Positions 19,601-30,078 of a DNA stretch of 32,027 nt are shown one piece after another (positions within the stretch are counted from its first letter, which is position 1; the number at the start of each line of letters is the position of its first letter). The translations under genes and the position numbers were made by a program. The notes under the pieces are model-generated. The model had not been told where the DNA came from. It searched no databases and was given only the letters and a program-made list of their open reading frames with translations. Location: positions 1 through 32,027 of the forward strand of contig JAANSK020277046.1 of the NCBI GenBank assembly GCA_011763485.2, in the 5' to 3' direction. This DNA is from Isoetes engelmannii (taxonomy: Eukaryota; Streptophyta; Lycopodiopsida; Isoetales; Isoetaceae).

Positions 19601-22600
19601 GGCATAGCAGAAAAGCAGAACCCTATCTAGCTTATCGGACCAAGGAAATCTTTTCGCACGGCAAGGCTTCAGTTTTGCAACAACACTAATATGGTTAATG
19701 TTGTCTCCATCTTCCTCATCTTCATCAGCATTATCTAACTCCTTGCTTCCATCTGCTTTAGGAAACAAATGACCAAAGCCAGCACTAACGTTACTAGTTG
19801 ACTCCATTTGAGACCGACATTGTTCCCCAGTATTGCACGGCAGTTTTGGAACTGCCACTAAAGTTCTCTTGCTTGTATCACTGGGAGTCATCAAATCATG
19901 GTTCAAACGAAGCCTACGATTTTTCTCATATGATACTCTTAGCACCTGTAATGCAACAAACATTCATGAGACAATGTGCTGTAAAACGACAAAAACATAT
20001 GTTTCTTGCATGGTAGTCTTAGCACCTCGAATGCGATAAACTTCCATGAGAAATGCTATAAAAAGAGAAGATACAGAGCTATTGATAACCTGTTCAAGAG
20101 TCAGATGCAGATCCTTTGCAATTTGGGCACATTCTTGAACTGATTTCCGCTTGTTACCTTCATTGATCCTTTTTGTCAGCTCTAGACGCTGCTCAACGGT
20201 CATAACGCGTAGTGATGTCCAGGACCGCAGACCAAATAACTAGTAAAAGGCAATTCCAGTTAGATTAGGAATAAAGCACTGGCAATGGATAAAGCACATC
20301 CAGTTCAATTGTTGTCAGCCGAACTAATAAAATAAATACACACCTCAGGTACGCTGGAACCCGGAAAAACATGTCTTGCAAGAGATGCCTCAGACCCCGC
20401 AAAAAAGTATTCCAATGTCTGCCAATAATCATCCAGCTTCTCTTTACTAACAACATCAAAATTGTGACGTATTAAAGATGTCAAATTGTAGGAGTTCTGA
20501 CGTAGAGATATAGGAGATTGTGCAGGCGGCTCTTCCAGATGCAAGTGTCTCTCTAAAGCATAAGTTAAGGATGCTTCTATCTTGGATATAGAGGTGTCAC
20601 CAAACCAACGGCGTTGTACAATCTGTGTTCCTTTTCCAACCATGAGCCGGATCAACTACAAGATAGAGGAATGAGAATAAGAAATTCACTAAACAGATAG
20701 TGAACATCTAAGGGAGCATAAAAATGATAGGAGAGGACCTGAGCATATCCTAATGCATTATTAGAATAAAAATAATGTTAAAGAAGCCCCAAGCATGTAC
20801 ATAAAACAAATTGCCTAGAACTATGGATTATGACCTGGGATGGCCAGCATTTATAGAGGATAAATAACTTACTTTCAATCTTCGCAGCACATCAACCAAC
20901 CAAGCTAAGCGCCCTCCAGCATTCGCATCCATAATAGCTGAATGTTCTTCCTCAGAGAGGTCACTCATCCTTATACCTTGTCTGCAACGCTGTGGCAGGT
21001 CTTCAAAGATTCTAGGTGAGCCAACGATTTGCAAGAATAGCTGCAATGGCATTGCATGTATTGCACCTGCTAATGCAAACATCTTGCCAGGATTTAGATC
21101 ATCTCCAACTTGGTTTCCATCCAAGTCACTTACATAGTCCCATAAAAAATGATGAAGCATACGAACTCGGACCATCTTTGATGGAATAAATCCATTAGCT
21201 TGCATTGTGACATGTGGTTGAGGAATTATCTTTTTCACCGGGGCACGTTTCAAACCATTCAAAACTGGAAGGAGACAACTGTTGCTTTTTTTCTTTGGAA
21301 TGCCACGGCCTCGGCATGCCATATCAAATTTTCTGACACTTTCATGGATCTGCTTCAGTAGATCTGATTCAACATTCATAGAGGGAAGCATCACAACTTC
21401 GGTTGTCCTTTTACGGCCACAATTTGTAGTTCCTGGCATACTTACCAGGATGCACTTGCATTCATCACGTTGTTGAAGCCTTTGGAGGACACGAGACAAG
21501 GTTTTCCTGTCCATTGTAGTTGTCCGATTTTCCATATCCTCAAGCCACCTGTGCAATTCAGCTCGTATTATGAACTTCTCTTCCTGTAATTCCATAAATG
21601 GTATTAGAAAAAAAATGCATACAATGGGCAACTTTATGAAAGGATATAGTATGTTAAAAACGAACTTTTTTGCATTAATATCTTTTCCTATTTAGTTACA
21701 TTCCCTTATTAGCTTAGATTAAATGCATTATGCAAAGATAGAAGCATATTATTATGTTAGCTGCAAAGATAGAGATGTGTCCATACTTGTAGCCGTTGTA
21801 ATATCCGAACCTCCCTTTGAAGACTTTCAGTTGTTACAGGCAAGCAAGAATGAGGATGCCCTGTCTTATTCACTACTTTAGCAGGTTTCCTTTTAAGATT
21901 GCACGTTGAAATTGACTCCTCCATTGCCTGACTCTTATCCAATAATGCCAATTCCATGTCATTTTTGTCAGGCAGGGTCTCCACTGTAAGTTCTTGCATT
22001 TCTGGTGTATCCTCTAATAGCTTTGGTGATGAAGCTGCACATACCTCGTTTGTAACACAAGGGTCTTTAACACTTCTGCTTGAACTATGTTTTAAGTCCG
22101 TTGTCACTACTTGAGAAGCATTGGTTGTAGTCCGAAGCCGATAAAGCATAGACTTTTTGTGATTTTCTGCTTCATAAAGAATGCCGTGCTTCAAAGTCAT
22201 GTTTTGAACTCGGTGATAGTTTCGTTTATTATTGAGACCAAGACGTTTCCAGACCTGAAAATCCACAGAAACTTCAAACTGCCGAAGAATCCTGCTTCAG
22301 CAGCTAATCAATCATTTTACAATTACCTCCATCATTGTTAACCCTTCTTCACCTTCCCCTTCAATTATGTCGAAAATCTGTTGGTCAACTGGGAGCTCCA
22401 TAACTTGCTCTGTAACCTGCCCCCTTTTTGGGCCTTTTAGTTCCCCATCTGCATCGCCATGTGTTCCCACAAAAAACTGTGCACTGAAAGGCTTCAACAA
22501 CCGTATGCAGGGTGTGGCCTGGAGTTTTCATTAAAGAAACTTATCACATGTTTTATGCAGATAATGGTATGAGAGGAATGACTAGACTTTTTTAAGTGAG

Positions 22601-23819
22601 ATCAGAATTACCTTACGGCCAACTTTGGCATTGAAGACCTCAACACACCCTACATCTTGCAATCTTTTCACTAGCTGGAAAATGTATAAAATAGTTGGCA
22701 GCAAAACTTAGCAAACCAAAATATATACTACCTGAAACAAGACTTCTGAATGATAAACAATGGGAAACTTTATAAAGTAAAAACGCACCCGACGCCATGC
22801 TCGGTGCCCGACCACTGAGCGGAATCCCAAATCTACTTTCAAATCTGAAACAATAAGAACCTACAGCCAATTTCTTTAATGAACTTTATCTCCTTTGGTA
22901 GTAATAAATATACTATGAACGTTGAGAACCTTTTCATTTGCCACCTCGAGCTTGTCACAAATCTGTTTCATAGCTGGAAAATCATCACTTATTGTCACAC
23001 TGACGTCCTTATCTTCTGACTTGTGCTCCTCAGTATTATCTCCAATGGGATATTCAGAAGCTGCATTGATTTCAAATCGCTGATGCGAGGCAATTGGCAG
23101 AACCTTTGCATACCGAGTAAGGTGGACCAAGTTGGTAGTCACAATAGAACTGCCACCACTTTGAGCATCTTTCCTTCGAAGAATAGTAGAACGTCTGACC
23201 AGGAGACCACGTGTTTCAAGGCTTCGCAAGATATAAAATAGCTTATTTCCTTCCATTCCAAATTCTTTTCCGAGTTTACTTTGTGTGACACCTTCAGTTC
23301 TGATACAAAAGTCTTTAGGTTAGAAGCATAGCCATGACACAGAGGACACTAGTACACTAACCTGGCCTTTGCTAGGCGTTCAAGAATTGCACGTTGAATT
23401 TTTGACAGGGGATGGTCAGCATGCTGATAATCATACAAACCAAGACAACTGTTCCTCAATTCTTCAGAAGCAACAATTGACACCCCTAATCTTTCTGCAT
23501 CTTGAAAATTACGAATACAAGGATCATCCAGCGATTGAAATTGAAGCGTGCTCCCTTCTGGTGCTTTTAGTGCCAAGCCCGGTACTTTCATTAAACCTTC
23601 CCAAATAACCTGTTTTACGTGTTCATCAAGCTGCATTTGCATGGCTAATATAGTATTCTCGATCCCCTTCCAAAGCTTTGGCAAAGCGGATCCTGTGTGT
23701 AAATTTTTCAACTCAGCCAGGTACATGATACTCGTTAAGATTGAAGTCAGAATTGTTTGCATACCTTGCAGGCCATCCGCTGATATTTCTTCAAGCGCTG
23801 CCGCCACTAGGGAATCCAT
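16661..23819 (-). CDS. GTF3C1: TFIIIC B-block-binding subunit (largest subunit)
   Basis: This subunit of RNA polymerase III factor TFIIIC recognises box B of tRNA genes and recruits TFIIIB, in the nucleus. I assembled 15 exons, each with GT/AG borders and matching phase: 23819-23362, 23299-22914, 22844-22789, 22674-22612, 22518-22327, 22254-21787, 21583-20873, 20655-20344, 20239-20090, 19945-18674, 18466-17731, 17657-17584, 17512-17021, 16944-16906, 16840-16661. They sum to 5589 nt, 1862 residues plus stop, close to what I recall for the Arabidopsis orthologue. The B-block winged helix is at about residues 130-200 (ILERLAKAR, then GVTQSKLGKEFGMEGNKLFY). An acidic run (NADEDEEDGDN) precedes a SANT/Myb-like block from about 1032 (FPWSDKLDRVLLFCYAKERA). 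A basic NLS-like RVRKKRKERP is at about 1277-1286. The conserved C-terminus has RRVLSIVVCNPGITE, DSIIEQMDSLNPQ and LVELDGKLLVRT. Introns are short (62-217 nt). It looks intact and functional. Confidence 0.93.
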
Positions 23820-24039
23820 GGACTTGGTTCCACTAGTTACAGGTTTTCATATTAGAGCTGAAGTATTCATGCTGTATGCTGCGCGAACCCCTGGAGTTAT
23901 CACAAATTAAAAGCCCAAGTTGGGGAGGATTTATGACGCAACTTTTTCACAATAGGGCTTCTGCCTGGATTTTGCTGTGCTGCAATCAGACTTTCTCTGA
24001 AGATTGCTTCAATAGTTTTGGCAGCTGCACATTTAGAAG

Positions 24040-24121
24040 GATCGAAGCAGAGATAGGCATTTTTCAAGCTTTAATCTGCGGATAGAAGCAGAGATGGACG
24101 TTTATCAAGCTTCATAACCCG
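24040..24121. repeat. imperfect 41-bp tandem repeat in the TFIIIC leader
   Basis: Two adjacent copies share GAAGCAGAGAT and TCAAGCTT words with about 25 percent difference (24040-24080, 24081-24121). They lie in the presumed 5' leader of the TFIIIC gene, between its TATA-like box and its ATG. Confidence 0.75.
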
Positions 24122-24210
24122 ATCTGTGCGATGGCCCTGTATTTTTGGAACTCTTATGTGGACATCAGATTTGTTATGCCCCGTTATGCCTCGGATGGCC
24201 TGCGCCCACC

Positions 24211-24220
24211 CTTAAATAGC
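24211..24220 (-). promoter_or_regulatory. TATA-like box of the TFIIIC gene
   Basis: The minus strand reads GCTATTTAAG, followed by a GC-richer stretch (GGGTGGGCGCAGGCC), about 390 bases upstream of the ATG at 23819. A start site some 30 bases downstream would give a leader of roughly 360 nt. This is inference from composition and spacing only. Confidence 0.35.
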
Positions 24221-24255
24221 TTTCCTCCTGTGCAAAACAAGGGGAGAAAAAAAAA

Positions 24256-24594
24256 AGGGAAAATTACCAAAAATACCATTAGTTTGCTAAAATTACCAAA
24301 AGCCACTAAACCAAATGGTATTTTGGGAAATTGGCAATAACATTTTTTTAATGATCTAGATTCAAATGTGCCCTTAAGATGAATTATAGATTAAGCTGAG
24401 ATCTTTCCAACGAGCATAAGATCGTCTGAATTGGAGTTGAAAGTTTCAAGTTATAAGCTCTTGAGTTCTTCAAAAATTGAGAAATGAAAAATCTCAGAAA
24501 AACGTTATTGCCAATTTTTCCAAAATACTACTAGCTTTAGTGGCTTTTTGATAATTTAGGCAAACTTTAATGGTAATTTGGTAATTTTCTCGAA
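24256..24594. mobile_element. foldback/MITE-like element 1
   Basis: Roughly 95-bp inverted repeats at about 24258-24350 and 24498-24592 (left arm includes AAAATTACCAAAAATACC; right arm its near complement GGTAATTTGGTAATTTT) flank a unique centre. The centre carries AGATCTTTCCAACG followed by GTCTGAATTGGAGTTG and AAGTTATA, a pattern I recall from non-coding parts of plant transposons. There is no coding capacity. It would be a non-autonomous DNA element or foldback. The target duplication is not clear because the flanks are A-rich. Confidence 0.75.
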
Positions 24595-24599
24595 AAAAA

Positions 24600-25060
24600 A
24601 TGGGAAAAACTATGAAATACCCTTATGTTTTGCTAAAATTGTCCAAACGTCCCTAGTTTTGGAGGTATTTTAAAGGAAATGACTGTAACTTCTCTACAAT
24701 GACCCAAATGAGAATGTGTTCTCAGATATATTGTAGAGGAGGATGAGATCTTTCCATCAAACTTAAGATCACCTGAATCGGAATCCAAAATCACAAGTTA
24801 TGTTTATTCTGATAAACACAAAACTTGTAAGAGTTTAAGAGGGATTTAGAAGGCCATAACTTAAAATTGTAGACTCCGATTCTGGTGATCTTAACTTTGA
24901 TGGAAAGATCTCATCCTCCTTTACAATGTTTCTGAAGAGCACATTTTCATTTGGATCATTGCAAAAAAAGTTGCGGTCATTGTTATAAAAATACCCCAAA
25001 AATGGGGGGCGTTTGAACAATTTTAACAAAACATAAGGGTTTTTTCCACAGTTTTCCCCA
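24600..25060. mobile_element. foldback/MITE-like element 2, near-complete palindrome
   Basis: Two arms of about 200 bp (about 24601-24803 and 24850-25060) are inverted copies of each other around a loop of about 45 bp. Each arm contains GATGAGATCTTTCCATCAAA and the GAATCGGA word, one forward and one reversed. The arm sequence is homologous to the left arm plus centre of element 1, so the two belong to one family. A transcript across it would form a long hairpin. It starts within about 8 bases of the end of element 1. Confidence 0.85.
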
Positions 25061-26741
25061 AAAGAATTATAGCCATGATATGAATATATAAGGGTGGCAT
25101 AGAAAAAATGCCCTTTCCCTTCAAAGAGCAAATAATAAGCAATCTTGAAAATAAGGACAAGGATTTAAAAAACCCTTGTAATTCTATTAAGGTCAATAGT
25201 TAATCTATGTACAGCATGATCATATATATTACTGTAAAAAAGGTCAAAAATTAAAAATCTATAATAAAAAAAGAAGTCAATTTTCGAAGAACAAATAATC
25301 TACGTCAAATGACCTAAGCAAATGAATAATTCGTCGTCATAGTATTCATATTGGACCTACTTATGCACATCACACTGTTGAAGAAGGTAAGTCCTTTGTA
25401 CAAAAAATAATTGATGGCATTGATAAAAGATTTAGTGATCTTGATTTATTTTAAGCATCAAAGGTATTCTCTCCCCGTGATTGTGTAGTAGATCTTGATG
25501 ATGATGATGATGATGATGTGCATGCTAAAATATGTGACAAATAGATGGAGGTGCTTATTGGCTCTCTCAATGAAAGGATTGTACAAGATGTTTAGCTTTT
25601 TCATGGGTTTGAATTGGACTTAGGTCAATTATCTTATGAAATGATTAAGTTATGGCAAATGTTTTAGTGATCTCGACCTCTATAATGGAATGTGTTTTAA
25701 AACTGAATAGCATCAAGGATGATGATATAAGTAGATTGAGCTTCAAAAGCTTAGATCCGTTAATGTTTATCTCATTAAATGACCTGAAAAACATGGAAGA
25801 AGTTGATTGGGATCTATTTACAACAAATGGATGAATGCAAAGGTGCGGTGTATTTGAGAATTGTAGCAAGTTCTTTGGTATTTTGATCTTCAATAGTTTA
25901 CCTTATTTTGTATATTACTCTAATTTTTCTTGAACTCATACATATAAGCTATGGTGATGTTTATAGATATAAACTGCTATGTGTTTTCTATTTTGTTTTT
26001 TCTATAAATGTGTACTTTTATAGATAAAATGTTGTGTTATGATGAATTTCATAGTGATGCAATAAATTCGAAAAGACACTTTAATATGTCTTTACAGAAC
26101 TGTGCCTATTCAAACAGGTCAATGCATGTACTTAAACCATTTGTTCTCAAGTACATGCTCAGTCCACAAACAATGCAGGCTTGTCATTCAAACACGTGTC
26201 CAAAATTCCTTTCACCTGAATGAATGCCTTGTACATATGGATAATCCAAAAAGGAAGGATCTCACCAATATGTAAATCTTCCACAAAGTATAAGATTGAT
26301 TGTATCGTATCTTCAAGTCATCAATTTTGAAATAATACTTCTAAGAGATAAAGTCTTGGTTATCTGCACCCAAACATGCCAAAGTTAGCAATAAACTCAG
26401 TAACTAGACAAGGGATGACAGGTAAGCAGTAAGACTTCATGGCTTTTCACCCTTCATGTAAAAGATACTATAAAAGTATCAGACCACAAAGGTTTAAGAA
26501 ATATTATGGATTAGACAACGCATTTCTCATGACAATTTGCTTGACTGTTGTGGTATTAACACATCAAGCACATAAAGCATCTATGTTCAAAACAAACCAT
26601 AGACCAACCTGTTCATAAATACATGGGTTTAAAAACATGCATATTACAGAAAATAACCGCCTTTACACATTCTAAAAATATGCCCAACATCAGAACATGT
26701 TTAGAATATATAAGAAAACCTTTGCCTTTGCCTAAGGTGCT
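25061..26741 (+). other. intergenic DNA with a possible hAT-type transposase relic
   Basis: AT-rich DNA. Between about 25370 and 25690 a frame with several stops reads HTVEEGKSFVQKIIDGIDKR, SDLDLF, a run of Asp codons from (GAT)n at about 25497-25517, then EVLIGSLNERIVQD. This is reminiscent of the region before the dimerisation domain in ZBED/hAT-like transposases. The match is weak and no catalytic block is visible. From 25900 to 26741 I see no feature. Confidence 0.3.
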
Positions 26742-28076
26742 ATGCATCATGGCATGAAACCAATATCCGTAGTTAGTGACAAGGCCATGCTCGAACCGCT
26801 CAAGGTATACTTTGAGCTACTCAATGATTATTATGTGGCCAAGAAGGAGGGTAAAGGAGTTGACGATGAGGAGTCTGAGGAAAAGGTGTCTGATGCCAGC
26901 CAGGATTCTGAAAACCGTATTTTGAAGGGGGTGGATGGTGAAAAGGCCGATGCCATTCTCGCCAGTCTTGCGGCAAAGTAAGCACACTAACAACCTCTAG
27001 ATTACTCATTGCCAATTTTCTCGACTCGCGAGTCGAGAAGCTCAGCGCCTAATCTCTTTTGCTCCTTTGCTCTTTTTCAGGCATCTGCTCGATTGTGATT
27101 TGAAAAGTCGATCTTCCTCAGAAGCCTCGTCTTCAAGTTCTGAGCACGTCTCTCCATCCCTTCCCAGAAATGAAGCGACTGAGGACTAGACTGTAGACCA
27201 AGAGAAGGGATCTGATCTAGCTTCTGGAGGAGCAAGTAAGGTTCAAGGTAATGAGTCTGATAAGTCTGCGGTGGTGGATTCTGATAAAAAGTCAGTTTGA
27301 GAATTGAAGGAGAGACGAACATCGAGATGGACTCGGAGGTGCTAAGAAAGTGGGATCCAATAAAAATACCAACCTTGGACCCCGAGGTAGACTACTGGTC
27401 TGACCCCAACGATAGCAACTGGGATCCAGATGCAGGTAGAAAACTGGCAATCTTCGGCGTCAACGGAGTTCTGGCAGCTGTATACGACGAGGACCATGTC
27501 CCGAAGCTCAACACGCCACAGAAACCCAAAAAAACGAGGAGGAAGATTGTGTACGCTCTTCCGCAGGCCAAGGAGATTGTTGATTGGTGCTTTGCCTGTG
27601 GTTTCAAAGTCAGCGTCTGGAGCTCCATGGCAAAGCAGAACGTTGTGAAAGTGCTCTCTGCGCTGGGCATGTCTGTGATACCGTTCAAGTTTGTTTTCAA
27701 AAATGATAGGTGCGAGCATCTGAATGACCTCAGTCATGAAGTCACAAAGTGAAAGCCTATTACCATGAAAAGGCTCCAGACCGTCTTTGAAGCACATTAG
27801 GACTTCAACTAGCATAACACAATTATCATAGACAATAGCCCATACAAGTGGTATCACAACTCGGATAACCTGGTTGTTGCCAATATATACTCGCCAGAGA
27901 ATTTTGAATCGGATGTGTGGTTCAAGAACACCCTATGTACTGTGTTGGTTGAGTGTTGATTCTCTATCAGAGTGGCTGATGTGCTGCATAGCTATATAGA
28001 GCTCAAAGAAGTAGACGAGAAGAACAACAAGATCATGAAGGCTATGGACAAAAAGTATTATGGTGATGCGTCATAA
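26742..28076 (+). pseudogene. FCP1/NLI-type HAD-domain protein pseudogene
   Basis: FCP1-type HAD proteins are phosphatases or phosphatase-like factors. The N-terminal piece (26742-26981) joins a second exon at about 27081 through GT/AG borders (AAA|GTAAGC, TTTTCAG|G) and continues in phase. The frame then meets TAG 27187 and TGA 27298. A frameshift near 27300 opens the HAD region: KLAIFGVNGVL at the motif I strand, ALPQAKEIVDWCFACGFKVS, then VWSSM as motif II. TGA 27750 follows. The frame continues as KPITMKRLQTVFEAH, interrupted by TAG 27798 and TAG 27810, then TIIIDNSPYKWYHN (motif IV), TGA 27957 and a final TAA at 28074. Motif I lacks both aspartates of DxDx(T/V), so the ancestor may already have been non-catalytic. 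Five internal stops besides the terminal one, plus the frameshift, mean it is dead. The kept intron argues against a processed copy. Confidence 0.75.
27018..27039. repeat. perfect 22-bp palindrome
   Basis: Centred on ACTCGCGAGT, eleven base pairs are perfectly self-complementary about the axis 27028/27029, with no loop. It lies in the presumed intron of the HAD pseudogene. A related palindrome occurs at 28133-28160. Confidence 0.95.
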
Positions 28077-28132
28077 CACCACCCACGTATACTGTTATGT
28101 GAAAATAAATGTCGTTAAATGTAATGGTGTAC

Positions 28133-28160
28133 ACTTTCTCAACTCGCGAGTCAAGAAAGT
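28133..28160. repeat. second CTCGCGAG palindrome, imperfect 28 bp
   Basis: The same ACTCGCGAGT core as at 27028, with arms of TTTCTCA and TCAAGAAA type; 12 of 14 pairs match. It sits 57 bases after the last stop of the HAD pseudogene, so the two palindromes bracket its main exon. A third, weaker relative (TTCTCGAGTCACGAG) is near 28955. Confidence 0.9.
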
Positions 28161-28289
28161 CTTGATTGTAATGAACGTCACCCATATCATAATGAAATTA
28201 TGCGTGTGAATTACTAAGGTCTTTTTGCCATTGTCCTGTCTTTCTTGACTAATAGCACTATATTTGTTGATTATTATGTCAGTGTCTTA

Positions 28290-28680
28290 TAGGTTGGAAT
28301 GCACCTCGACCAATCCCCGCGAGGTAACGCTTCTACCTGGGCTTTCGGATAAACTTGCTAGGGAGCGTAAATACCATGGGAAGGAGCAATGCCCGGCCGG
28401 TAAGAAGAAGATGGGTCAATTACATGAAGCGTAGAGGATCTTGCAGGCTTTGCATGACGAGGTTGGGGTAGAAATGCTTTCGACCTGGGGATCGAAGAAA
28501 GGATGTGCATGGAGGGAGTGCCTGTCGATTGGACGGCAAACCAGTTGCACTTGAGGCACCTCCGCGAGGAGCTTTCTAGTGCCTTCAAGTTGCTTCACGG
28601 GCTTGGAGGCCAGATCCAGATGCTCTACCTGTTGAGCCCATGCGGTATTCCATATTCGAAGATGATGTAACTGTTGTCAC
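28290..28680 (+). pseudogene. unrecognised coding-like remnant
   Basis: A GC-richer stretch with coding feel but no continuous frame. One frame reads LECTSTNPREVTLLPGLSDK to a TAG near 28428. Another reads DLGIEERMCMEGVPVDWTAN and LHLRHLREELSSAFKLLHGL. The composition resembles neighbouring pseudogene sequence more than intergenic DNA. No family was identified. It could be the remains of a gene or of a retroelement gag. Confidence 0.3.
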
Positions 28681-29119
28681 TGCTAGACCCAATGGTCTTC
28701 AAGGCTGTTGTAAATTGCTATGTAATGTATTTAGTGATGGTTTAAAAGGTTGTGCAAACTTGCACTTTGTGTAATCGAAGAGTGCATTTTAATACAATAT
28801 TCCATTGTTTGTACAACTTGATGGCTTCAAATTTCTTGCTTTTGTATTGGCAATCAGATTCTTCAGGTGCTCCAAATCATCATTTAAATAGAATTCTCCA
28901 TTGTTTGCAAAAACTGAGCACCCGCTAATTCCTTCATTTAGTTGTGGCAATGAGCTTCTCGAGTCACGAGACAGAAACTCGTTGCCACTCCTGACAGATA
29001 GGATTTTTTTTTCACGTGATTTAACCACGCTAAACTAGCCCAAAAGGGATAAACCAACATTCGAACGTCATTAGGGGTCGAATAAAGGCCCTCGCAGAAA
29101 AAGTTGGGAATGAAATGAG

Positions 29120-30006
29120 TCCCATTTTTTCCATATGGTGCTTAGACACTATCGTCAGTGATCGATGACCTCAGTTCGTCGCAGGCTTTTGGAAGAGACT
29201 TCGGGAGGTACTACATATCGACCGCTCTTTGACATCTGGTCATCATCCGGAAAGTAATGGGCAACCAAAGTGTACTAATCAGACTTTGGAGCAGTATCTG
29301 AGGTTTTTTATCAGTTATCAGCAGGATGATTGGGTCAATTGGCTTCCATTAGCTGATTTGCTTATAATAATTCAGTACATGCCTCCACTGGCCAGATCCC
29401 GCTCTTTCTGAACTCTGGCCAGCATCCTCGTTGGTCTTTCAATGACATTGGATCTAATTCTATCAATCCCAATGCTGAATCTCGACTTGAGAAGCTCCAG
29501 GCTCTTCAATCAGATCTTCAGCACCATCTTCTTCAGGCACATGAACACTATTGGCATTATTCCGATCTGCATTGTCAGGAAGCTCCTTCTTTTCATGTTG
29601 GTGATCTTGTCTGGCTCCTACGCAGGGACCTCCCTACTACATGTCCCTACAACAAGCTTGGTTATCGTCGCCTTGTTCCTTATTGGATTACGGCTCAGGT
29701 CAGTGACGCTGCATTTCGGCTTGAGCTCCCTCCATGCTGTTCGACTACATCCAGTCTTTCATGTCTCAGTACTGGAGCCATACATGCCTAATCGCTTTCC
29801 AGATCGAGTTCCACCACCGCCTCCACCAGTGGAAATCGAGGACCATGAGGAATTCGACGTTCGCGAGATTTTGGACATTAAGTTTCTCCGTCGGCGCCTG
29901 TATTACTTTGTCGACTGGGAAGGATACTCTCCAAGTGACCGGACCAGGAGAACCTGCCGAAAATATGAGCAGCGCTCCTGACAAGATTGCAGAATTCCAC
30001 CAATGA
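29120..30006 (+). mobile_element. Ty3/gypsy chromovirus: integrase and chromodomain remnant
   Basis: Integrase inserts the element cDNA, and the chromodomain directs it to particular chromatin. Remaining blocks in several frames are, in order, DTIVSDR, a TGA at 29166, PQFVAGFWKRL, then SGHHPESNGQ and NQTLEQYLR of the core and NNSVHASTGQIP at its end. After these come EAPSFHVGDLVWL and NKLGYRRLVPYWIT (GPY/F-type module), HPVFHVSVLEPYMP, PPPPPVEIEDHEEFDVREIL and finally a chromodomain (RRRLYYFVDWEGYSPSDRT). At least two frameshifts and one stop are present. Reverse transcriptase, RNase H and gag are missing, and the element is cut near 29120. Linking the P-rich segment directly to the chromodomain is typical of Tf1/Tcn1-like chromoviruses and not of the plant CRM group. 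Confidence 0.85.
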
Positions 30007-30065
30007 TATCCGAACAAGCCAAGCCCAAGTACTCCAGCTCCAGCTATGAGGACTTGGCACGTCGT

Positions 30066-30078
30066 AGGAGGGGGATGG
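30066..30078 (+). other. polypurine tract of the chromovirus
   Basis: AGGAGGGGGATGG directly precedes TGTGACGACC, as expected for plus-strand priming next to a 3' LTR. It lies about 60 bases after the chromodomain frame ends. Confidence 0.6.
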
